From positions 1 through 5,127 of the forward strand of contig CAMOGR010000158.1 of assembly GCA_946614205.1 (NCBI GenBank): a DNA stretch of 5,127 nt, in the 5' to 3' direction. This document shows, in pieces, positions 1 through 5,127 of the stretch (the stretch's first letter is position 1; each line of letters opens with the position of its first letter). The stretch comes from an uncultured Bacteroidales bacterium. Its GTDB lineage: Bacteria > Bacteroidota > Bacteroidia > Bacteroidales > UBA932. The translations under genes were made by a program, and so were the position numbers. The notes below the pieces were generated by a model. The model was not told the DNA's origin, did no database searches, and was given only the letters and a program-made list of their open reading frames with translations.

Positions 1-1518
1 GACGTGGCCGGCATGGGTGCAGACCTCTACGAGAGCTACTGCGGCTCCATCCTTTCCACCATGGCCCTCGGAGCGTCCGCATTTTACGCCCTTGGCCCCG
101 AGATGCAGACGAAGGCCATCCTGGCCCCTATGCTCATTGCAGCCGTCGGCGTGGTCCTGTCCGTTGTCAGCATCTTCACCGTCCGCACGCGTGAGGGCGC
201 CGGCATGGCGCAGCTCCTCAAGAGCATGAGCTTCGGCACCAATCTCGCCGCCGTGCTGAGCGGCGTCGCCACATTCGGCATACTCGCACTTGTTTTCGGT
301 ACGCAAAACAATGACTGGTGGCACCTGAGCTGCTCGGTCGTCGCAGGCTTGCTTGCCGGCGTGATTATCGGCAAGGCTACCGAATATTATACCTCCCATT
401 CGTACAAGCCCACGCAGAAGCTTGCAGAGGCCTCCAAGACCGGTCCCGCCACCGTCATCATCAACGGCGTCGGCCTCGGCATGGTGTCCACCGCCGTCCC
501 TGTGATAGCTATCGTCTGCGCCATCGTTCTCGCTTACCTGTTCGCAATAGGCTTCGACGTGCAGAACATGATGACCGCAGCCAGCCTCAGCAAGGGCCTC
601 TACGGCGTGGCCATCGCGGCTGTCGGTATGCTGTCGACGCTGGGCATCACCCTGGCTACCGATGCCTACGGCCCCATCGCCGACAATGCAGGCGGCAACG
701 CCCAGATGAGCGAACTTGAGCCTTCCGTACGCGAGCGCACCGACGTGCTCGACGCCCTCGGCAACACCACCGCCGCCACCGGTAAGGGCTTCGCGATTGG
801 TTCCGCCGCCCTTACGGCACTCGCACTGCTTGCATCATACATCGAAGAGATAAAAATCGCTCTCGAGCGTGCCGGCGCCACCGTGGCAGGCGTGGCCGGA
901 CAGGTCAAGGCTGCCGATGCCTCGATACTCGACATCCTCAACAATTTCAACGTTTCCCTGATGAATCCTACGGTGCTTGCCGGCGTGTTCATCGGCTCCA
1001 TGATGGCCTTCCTGTTCTGCGGTCTCACCATGAACGCAGTCGGCCGTGCCGCCTCCAAGATGGTGGTTGAAGTGCGCCGTCAGTTCCGCGAAATCAAGGG
1101 GATACTCACCGGAGAAGGCACTCCCGACTATAAGCGCTGCGTGGAGATTTCCACCAAGGCCGCCCAGCAGGAGATGCTTGGTCCGGCTCTGCTCGCCATC
1201 ATCGTTCCGGTAGTGGTCGGAGTCGTGCTCGGCGTGGCCGGCGTGCTCGGCCTGCTTATCGGAGGCCTCGGTGCGGGCTTCGTGCTTGCCGTATTCATGT
1301 CCAACAGCGGCGGCGCCTGGGACAATGCCAAGAAGTTCGTCGAGGAAGGCAATTTCGGCGGCAAGAACTCCGAATGCCACCATGCAACGGTTGTGGGAGA
1401 CACGGTGGGCGACCCGTTCAAGGACACCTCGGGCCCTTCGCTCAACATCCTCATCAAGCTCATGAGCATGGTGAGCATCGTCATGGCTGGCCTTACCGCA
1501 GGATTCCACCTGCTGTAG
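1..1518 (+). CDS. hppA: Membrane-bound ion-translocating pyrophosphatase, C-terminal part (5' end outside window)
   Basis: An integral inner-membrane pump that couples pyrophosphate hydrolysis to H+ and/or Na+ export. The reading frame is open from base 1, so the start lies upstream. The 505 residues present begin at the family motif DVAGMGADL, so about 230 N-terminal residues are missing from a usual length of roughly 700-750. Visible hallmarks, in window numbering, are GADLYES (6-12), GNTTAATGKG (254-263), GGAWDNAKK (437-445) and VGDTVGDPFKDTSGP near the C-terminus (D471, K474). Many hydrophobic helices alternate with these cytosolic motifs. Alanine and glycine at residues 258 and 261 match the K+-dependent class; K+-independent enzymes carry Lys and Thr there. 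Glu at residue 11 occupies the position of the gate Glu of Na+-pumping enzymes (E246 in the Thermotoga enzyme, from memory). I therefore infer a K+-dependent Na+ or Na+/H+ pump. The N-terminal residues that separate these subclasses are outside the window. A small lipoprotein gene follows after 19 nt. Confidence 0.97.
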   Translation, partial: DVAGMGADLYESYCGSILSTMALGASAFYALGPEMQTKAILAPMLIAAVGVVLSVVSIFTVRTREGAGMAQLLKSMSFGTNLAAVLSGVATFGILALVFGTQNNDWWHLSCSVVAGLLAGVIIGKATEYYTSHSYKPTQKLAEASKTGPATVIINGVGLGMVSTAVPVIAIVCAIVLAYLFAIGFDVQNMMTAASLSKGLYGVAIAAVGMLSTLGITLATDAYGPIADNAGGNAQMSELEPSVRERTDVLDALGNTTAATGKGFAIGSAALTALALLASYIEEIKIALERAGATVAGVAGQVKAADASILDILNNFNVSLMNPTVLAGVFIGSMMAFLFCGLTMNAVGRAASKMVVEVRRQFREIKGILTGEGTPDYKRCVEISTKAAQQEMLGPALLAIIVPVVVGVVLGVAGVLGLLIGGLGAGFVLAVFMSNSGGAWDNAKKFVEEGNFGGKNSECHHATVVGDTVGDPFKDTSGPSLNILIKLMSMVSIVMAGLTAGFHLL

Positions 1519-1537
1519 AACCACTTCTTCTGACATC

Positions 1538-2041
1538 ATGAAAAAAGCATTTTTCATACTTTCTGCGCTCTGGCTGTGCTTAACATGCGTTTCCTGCCAG
1601 AAATCAGCCTCCGGATACGGCCTTACCGGCAACTGGTACAAGGCCGCGAGTGCCGACAGCTACTTTGAGATTACGGAAGACGGCGTTCTAATACGTATGC
1701 ATCCCGTTGTGTTTTACAACGGCGAAGAGTACAGCGTGTACGATTTCAATTTCAACGATACTTACGACTCCCTCGTTTCGTTCGAGGACGGGGTTTTCAC
1801 CGTCAACAAGCACGCTCTCCCCGGCAAATTAAACAAGCCAGGACTGCCGGTCGGCGAGCCCTTCGACTACGAGGTCCGTATTGTCGAATATAAGGACAGT
1901 GACACCCGCATGGCCTCAATCATAGACGAGCGCTGCTACATTAACGGCTCGCCCATGGAATACATCAGCCGTATCGACAATGACCACTTTTATGCTTTCC
2001 TCAGCGACTTTTACCGGGTCAAGAAGATAGTGATTGAGTAG
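1538..2041 (+). CDS. Small predicted lipoprotein of unknown function
   Basis: A 167-residue protein that I do not recognise as a named family. It opens with MKK, a hydrophobic stretch (residues 4-18) and a lipobox-like CVSC ending at Cys20, so it is predicted to be exported and lipid-anchored. The mature part begins QKSAS and has no run of acidic residues after the Cys, so the usual Bacteroidota surface-export signal is not evident and a periplasm-facing location is possible. Just after the linker, LTGNW (29-33) resembles the GxW motif that opens lipocalin-like beta-barrels. The rest alternates short beta-prone stretches rich in Tyr, Phe and Asp, which suits a small beta-rich fold; this is inference only. 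One further Cys lies at residue 133. The start is the only Met giving a complete signal peptide. No Shine-Dalgarno sequence precedes it, as is common in Bacteroidota. It lies 19 nt after hppA and is probably co-transcribed with it. Confidence 0.85.
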   Translation: MKKAFFILSALWLCLTCVSCQKSASGYGLTGNWYKAASADSYFEITEDGVLIRMHPVVFYNGEEYSVYDFNFNDTYDSLVSFEDGVFTVNKHALPGKLNKPGLPVGEPFDYEVRIVEYKDSDTRMASIIDERCYINGSPMEYISRIDNDHFYAFLSDFYRVKKIVIE

Positions 2042-2056
2042 TGTCTGGCACTCCAA

Positions 2057-2086
2057 AGGCAGCAGGCTGGCGGAAACCTGCTGCCT
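2057..2086 (+). terminator. 10-bp stem-loop after the lipoprotein gene, possible terminator
   Basis: The arms AGGCAGCAGG (2057-2066) and CCTGCTGCCT (2077-2086) are perfectly complementary and enclose a 10-nt loop. The structure begins 15 nt after the lipoprotein stop codon. No T-run follows on the + strand, so it is not a classic intrinsic terminator. It could still end or stabilise the hppA-lipoprotein transcript. It supports treating the downstream rhamnosidase as a separate transcription unit, but does not prove it. Confidence 0.45.
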
Positions 2087-2145
2087 GGCTACGGTATCGG
2101 CAGATCATGCGGGCATTGCTGGGATTTGTAAGTCCTCGAAGGCAT

Positions 2146-2165
2146 GACCGCCTTCCTGTGCGGTC
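2146..2165 (+). other. Short stem-loop just upstream of the rhamnosidase start
   Basis: GACCGC (2146-2151) and GCGGTC (2160-2165) can pair around an 8-nt loop and end 17 nt before the chosen ATG at 2183. If transcribed, the hairpin would sit in the 5' leader near the ribosome-binding region. A 6-bp inverted repeat can occur by chance in GC-rich DNA, so any role in translation is speculative. I could not find a convincing Bacteroidota-type promoter (TAnnTTTG with an upstream TTG element) in the 2042-2182 gap. Confidence 0.25.
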
Positions 2166-2182
2166 GCAAAACCATAGGTTGT

Positions 2183-4771
2183 ATGAAAAAACTGATATCG
2201 TTCCTTCTGGCAGCGGCCCTGCTTGCCGTCTCTGCCTGCCCTCTGCAGAAAGAGAAAACTGTCGGCTCCTTTACCAAAGCCCTTCCCGATGATGCGTGGG
2301 ATGCTTCCGTATGGATTTCCGTCGTGGACGCGCCGGTGGTGACAGGCAAGGTGGACGATGTGAGCTGCCGTGCAGCCGACGGTGCGTCGTGGTTCGTCTG
2401 CGACGTGACCAACGGCAAAAAAGTCGTGAGCGCAAAATGGATGACTGCCGCTCTTGGTGTCTTTCAACTGCATGTCAACGGCCGCCCGGTAGGCGAGGAA
2501 TTCCTGAAGCCCGGTTTCACCCACCCGCAGAAGACGAAGATATCTTTTACCTACGATATCACCGACGCCATCAACACCAAGGCCGGAGCCATCAACGAGC
2601 TGTCGGCGCAAGTGACTCCGGGTTGGTGGGCAGACAAAATCGTATCTCCCGCCAACCGCATGGGCATGACGGGCCGCAAATGCGCCTTCCGCAGCGTGCT
2701 CGAACTCAGTTATGCCGACGGTACCACGGAGCGTTTCGGTACCGATACGGTCAAGTGGAAGGCAGGAATAGCCGGACCCGTTAAGCACGCCGGCATTTTC
2801 GACGGCGAAGAGTACGATGCACGCGAGCTTCCGGGATTCCTTGTGCCGGAACTCCTCGGTGCACCTGAGGTGAATACCGAATTCGGGGGGCGTATCTTCC
2901 CCTCCGCCGGGGCCGAAGTGTATCTTCGTAGAGACCTGGAACTTCGGCCCGTTGAGGCTTATGTGTGGCAGGGAGTCGAGGGACAGACCCCTGAGGCATT
3001 CGGCAAGGTGGTGATTACCAAGAACTTCAAACCTGGCAAAGAGATTACCCTCCTTCCTGGAGAGACCCTTGTCGTGGACTTTGGCCAGAACTGCGCCGGC
3101 GTACCTCTTTTCAGCTTCAAGGCTGACGAGGGAACCGTCCTCACATGCTTGCCTTCCGAGATACTGAATGACGGTAACGGCGCCAAGAGCCGCGGAATGG
3201 ACGGTCCAGAGGGCAGCTGTCACCGTCTCAACCTCCGCATTCCCGACGAAATCAAGGCTGTTTATACCTTCGGCAAGGACAGGGGATATACAAGCTATCA
3301 CCCCTCCTGCACTTTCTTCGGTTACCGCTACATATCCGTTACTGCAAGCGGCAAGGTGAAGATACGCTCGGTATCCTCCATCCCGGTGTCCTCGATTTCC
3401 CGGGAGCTGGAAACGGGAACTCTCGCCACTGGCAACGAACTTGTCAACAAGCTTATATCCAATACGATATGGGGCCAGCGCTCCAACTACCTCTCCGTCC
3501 CTACCGATTGTCCTCAGCGCAACGAACGCCTGGGGTGGACCGCTGATACGCAGGTCTTTGCCGAAACAGGCTCCTTCTTCGCCAACACCCTTCCGTTCTT
3601 CCATAAATGGATGCGTGACATGCGCGACACCCAGAGCCCTACGGGGTCGTTCCCGGGTGTCGCTCCGCTCGCCCAATACGGACGCAACATGATGCGGCTG
3701 GGCTGGGCCGATGCCGGTATAATCGTTCCCTGGACAGTATGGAAGCAGTACGGCGACGCCTCCATCATTGAAGAGAACTGGGATTCGATGGAGAAGTTCA
3801 TCAGTCATGTCGACGAAACTTGCTACGATCACGAGGCCCTCAAGAAAGAGAACGGCAATTATCAGTGGGCCGACTGGGTAAGCTACGAGCCGCTGGAGAG
3901 CAACGGCGGCAGCGCATTCACGCGCGATGCGGCAGGCAAGCGTGTTCCGCTCCCCGACGCCGTGGCCTACTGGAACTACCTGGGCGCCTGCTATTGGGCC
4001 CTCGACGCCGACATGATGCGGGATATGGCTGCTGCGACCGGACGCGACGCCGCTCCTTACGTTCAGATGGCCGCCCGGGCGCGCAAATACATCAGGCAGA
4101 GCTTCCTGACGCCGGACGGCAGATTCGTTACTGAAATCCTCAATACGATGCAGACCCCCGTCCTCTTCGCGCTTAAGTGCGGAATCCTCGGAGCGGAGGA
4201 GAAAGAGGCCGTCATAGCACGCCTCAAGGAGAATTTCGCCGCCCATGGAGGCTGCCTGCAGACAGGCTTCCTGGGTACGTCCATCTTGATGGAGACCCTC
4301 ACTGAGAACGGCCTTTCCGACATAGCGTACGACCTTCTTTTCCAGCGCAAGAACCCCAGCTGGATATATTCCATCGACAACGGAGCTACTACAATCTGGG
4401 AGCGTTGGAACAGCTATACCAAGGAGTCCGGCATGGGCCCCAAGGGCATGAACAGTTTCAACCACTACGCCTACGGCTGTGTCTGCGGCTGGATCTGGAA
4501 GACAGCTGCCGGCATAGCCTCCGACCCTGCTCTGCCCGGGTTCAAGCATATAATCATGGCTCCGGTTCCCGACCGGAGGCTGGGCTTGGTCGAGGCCGAG
4601 TATAAATCCGCAGCCGGGCTGATAAAGAGTTCGTGGAGGTACGAAGGGGATGAATGGGTATGGCAGTTCACGGTGCCCGAAGGCTCCACCGCAACTGTGA
4701 CCCTCCCCGGAGAGACCGCCTCAAAAGACTATCCGGCAGGCAGTTATACGCTGCGCAAGACCTTGCGGTAG
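2183..4771 (+). CDS. Alpha-L-rhamnosidase, glycoside hydrolase family 78, lipoprotein
   Basis: An 862-residue enzyme expected to remove terminal alpha-L-rhamnose from plant or bacterial glycans or glycosides by an inverting mechanism. The Met at 2183 is preferred over an in-frame ATG at 2144 because it begins a proper signal peptide: MKKLISF, a hydrophobic core and lipobox VSAC with Cys19. Domains, approximate: N-terminal beta-sandwich from about residue 84 (ALGVFQLHVNG, then PGWWADK); a second beta domain with DFGQN (299-303); the (alpha/alpha)6 catalytic domain from about 419 to 780; a C-terminal beta-sandwich from about 783. The catalytic motif DCPQRNERLGWTAD spans residues 442-455, with Glu448 as the expected general acid and Asp442, Trp452 and Asp455 lining the subsite. 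GATTIWERW (734-742) supplies Glu740 as the expected base. These roles are transferred from characterised GH78 enzymes. Asn447 replaces the Asp often seen in this motif. The residues after Cys19 (PLQKEK) only weakly resemble a surface-export signal, so the outer-membrane face is uncertain. No SusC/D pair is nearby. Confidence 0.95.
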   Translation: MKKLISFLLAAALLAVSACPLQKEKTVGSFTKALPDDAWDASVWISVVDAPVVTGKVDDVSCRAADGASWFVCDVTNGKKVVSAKWMTAALGVFQLHVNGRPVGEEFLKPGFTHPQKTKISFTYDITDAINTKAGAINELSAQVTPGWWADKIVSPANRMGMTGRKCAFRSVLELSYADGTTERFGTDTVKWKAGIAGPVKHAGIFDGEEYDARELPGFLVPELLGAPEVNTEFGGRIFPSAGAEVYLRRDLELRPVEAYVWQGVEGQTPEAFGKVVITKNFKPGKEITLLPGETLVVDFGQNCAGVPLFSFKADEGTVLTCLPSEILNDGNGAKSRGMDGPEGSCHRLNLRIPDEIKAVYTFGKDRGYTSYHPSCTFFGYRYISVTASGKVKIRSVSSIPVSSISRELETGTLATGNELVNKLISNTIWGQRSNYLSVPTDCPQRNERLGWTADTQVFAETGSFFANTLPFFHKWMRDMRDTQSPTGSFPGVAPLAQYGRNMMRLGWADAGIIVPWTVWKQYGDASIIEENWDSMEKFISHVDETCYDHEALKKENGNYQWADWVSYEPLESNGGSAFTRDAAGKRVPLPDAVAYWNYLGACYWALDADMMRDMAAATGRDAAPYVQMAARARKYIRQSFLTPDGRFVTEILNTMQTPVLFALKCGILGAEEKEAVIARLKENFAAHGGCLQTGFLGTSILMETLTENGLSDIAYDLLFQRKNPSWIYSIDNGATTIWERWNSYTKESGMGPKGMNSFNHYAYGCVCGWIWKTAAGIASDPALPGFKHIIMAPVPDRRLGLVEAEYKSAAGLIKSSWRYEGDEWVWQFTVPEGSTATVTLPGETASKDYPAGSYTLRKTLR

Positions 4772-4794
4772 CCGCGGTTCTACATGTGGCGGCT
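4770..4794 (+). other. Weak stem-loop overlapping the rhamnosidase stop codon
   Basis: AGCCGC (4770-4775) can pair with GCGGCT (4789-4794) around a 13-nt loop, beginning within the TAG stop. No T-tract follows directly, although CTTTGCTT lies shortly after. It is a marginal candidate for the 3' end of the rhamnosidase mRNA. The stretch from 4795 to 4854 contains short GCTTT-type direct repeats (for example at 4801-4810 and 4821-4831) and no gene that I can support. Confidence 0.2.
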
Positions 4795-4854
4795 CCGGCG
4801 GGCTTTGCTTGCTGCGGGTCGCTTTCGCTTTAGATCGTTAGCCTTATGTAGGGA

Positions 4855-5038
4855 GGGATCACTTTGACCTTGGAGTGATCCCGCTCGGTCGCCTTCACCC
4901 TTTGCCGGGATCACTTTGACCTTGAAGTGATCCCGTTTTGGTGCCTTCGTCCCGTGCCGGGATCACTTTGACCTCGGAGTGATCCCGTTTTGGTGCCTTC
5001 GTCCCGTGCCGGGATCACTTTGACCTTGAAGTGATCCC
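4855..5038 (+). repeat. Tandem array of four 28-bp palindromes at a 52-bp period
   Basis: Copies lie at 4855-4882, 4907-4934, 4959-4986 and 5011-5038, each start exactly 52 bp after the last. Each copy has left arm GGGATCACTT, an 8-nt loop TGACCTTG (TGACCTCG in copy 3) and right arm AAGTGATCCC in copies 2 and 4 or GAGTGATCCC in copies 1 and 3. The G variant still pairs as a G-U wobble in RNA. In copies 2-4 a flanking C and G lengthen the stem to 11 bp. Copies 2 and 4 are identical. The three spacers are 24 bp: spacers 2 (4935-4958) and 3 (4987-5010) are identical, and spacer 1 (4883-4906) matches them at 15 of 24 positions. Related spacers and the absence of cas genes argue against CRISPR. 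The array is non-coding and follows the rhamnosidase gene. Possible roles are transcript termination or 3'-end protection, a REP-like mobile palindrome family, or a protein-binding site. Confidence 0.93.
4907..4991 (+). terminator. Two array hairpins followed by short T-runs, possible terminators
   Basis: Palindrome copies 2 and 3 are each followed on the + strand by GTTTTGG, with the four Ts at 4936-4939 and 4988-4991. A GC-capped stem followed by Ts resembles a weak intrinsic terminator that could end the rhamnosidase transcript. Copy 1 is followed by GCTCGG and copy 4 by GAAAGG, so not every copy has this form. A run of only four Ts is short for efficient termination, so the call is tentative. 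Confidence 0.3.
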
Positions 5039-5049
5039 GAAAGGCCTTC

Positions 5050-5069
5050 AGGTTGCGGCGTACGCACCT
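5050..5069 (+). other. Bulged short hairpin between the array and the terminal inverted repeat
   Basis: AGG plus TGCG (5050-5057, one bulged T) can pair with CGCACCT (5063-5069) around a 5-nt loop. It also contains the 8-bp palindrome GCGTACGC (5058-5065). The structure could be chance. It is listed because it lies between two stronger hairpin elements in a region without genes. Confidence 0.2.
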
Positions 5070-5076
5070 CCGGGCG

Positions 5077-5127
5077 GAGTGCCTTCGGAAGGCTGTTCGT
5101 AAGGGCCAAAGCCTTCCGAAGGCACTC
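5077..5127 (+). repeat. Perfect 18-bp inverted repeat with 15-nt loop, reaching the window end
   Basis: The left arm GAGTGCCTTCGGAAGGCT (5077-5094) is the exact reverse complement of the right arm at 5110-5127, with a 15-nt loop at 5095-5109. The stem may extend past the window edge. Each arm contains its own near-palindrome (GCCTTC-G-GAAGGC and GCCTTC-C-GAAGGC), so each could also fold alone. The left arm contains GTGCCTTCG, a 9-mer also present in the two identical array spacers. Possible roles are a strong transcription terminator for converging genes, or part of a repeat element that continues downstream. No T-run is visible inside the window. Confidence 0.85.

Noticed and set aside
835..1641. 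Open frame of 268 codons on the - strand
   Set aside because: It is antisense to hppA and the lipoprotein start, His/Glu/Ala-rich without recognisable motifs, and best explained as a shadow of the + strand genes.
2086..2182. Promoter for the rhamnosidase gene
   Set aside because: An ATTTG at 2124-2128 is suggestive, but it lacks the TA of the TAnnTTTG element and a well-placed upstream TTG element, so no call is made.
2041..2292. Small + strand frame between the lipoprotein and rhamnosidase genes
   Set aside because: It overlaps the rhamnosidase signal peptide region in another frame, has no recognisable feature, and covers the intergenic stem-loops.
2105..4549. Long open frame of 814 codons on the - strand
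   Set aside because: It lies fully antisense to the well-supported rhamnosidase, shows no recognisable domain, and long antisense frames are expected in GC-rich coding DNA.
4855..5038. CRISPR array (28-bp repeats with 24-bp spacers)
   Set aside because: Two of the three spacers are identical and the third is clearly related, the repeats are nearly perfect hairpins, and no cas gene is present. Repeat finders could miscall it.
4855..5127. Integron attC sites or a plasmid iteron origin
   Set aside because: No attC-type GTTRRRY/RYYYAAC core pairs, no integrase, no Rep gene; the period and palindromes alone are not enough.

Overview
The window looks like chromosomal DNA from a GC-rich member of the Bacteroidota, most likely a gut-type Bacteroidales. 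The evidence is two short lipoprotein signal peptides, no clear Shine-Dalgarno sequence before the internal starts, a lipid-anchored GH78 enzyme and a K+-dependent membrane pyrophosphatase. The GC content would suit an Alistipes-like lineage, but the genus is a guess.

Layout, all genes on the + strand. (1) 1-1518 is the C-terminal two thirds of a membrane-bound, ion-pumping pyrophosphatase (hppA), cut by the window edge. (2) 1538-2041, only 19 nt downstream, encodes a 167-aa predicted lipoprotein of unknown function with a GNW motif just after the lipid anchor. (3) 2042-2182 is a 141-nt gap with a 10-bp stem-loop after the lipoprotein gene and a 6-bp stem-loop before the next start. (4) 2183-4771 encodes an 862-aa lipoprotein alpha-L-rhamnosidase (GH78) with its catalytic residues in place. 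(5) 4772-5127 is non-coding and repeat-rich.

The non-coding tail is the most unusual part. It holds four copies of a 28-bp palindrome at an exact 52-bp period (4855-5038), separated by 24-bp spacers, two of which are identical. It then holds a perfect 18-bp inverted repeat with a 15-nt loop (5077-5127) that ends at the window edge. The array looks superficially like a CRISPR, but the spacers are related to each other and the repeats are near-perfect hairpins, so it is better described as a tandem hairpin array.

The three genes do not form an obvious pathway. hppA and the small lipoprotein gene may be co-transcribed. The rhamnosidase, a probable envelope enzyme that removes L-rhamnose from glycans or glycosides, is separated from them by a stem-loop and probably forms its own unit. 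No SusC/SusD pair, transporter or regulator lies in the window, so its polysaccharide target cannot be inferred from context.
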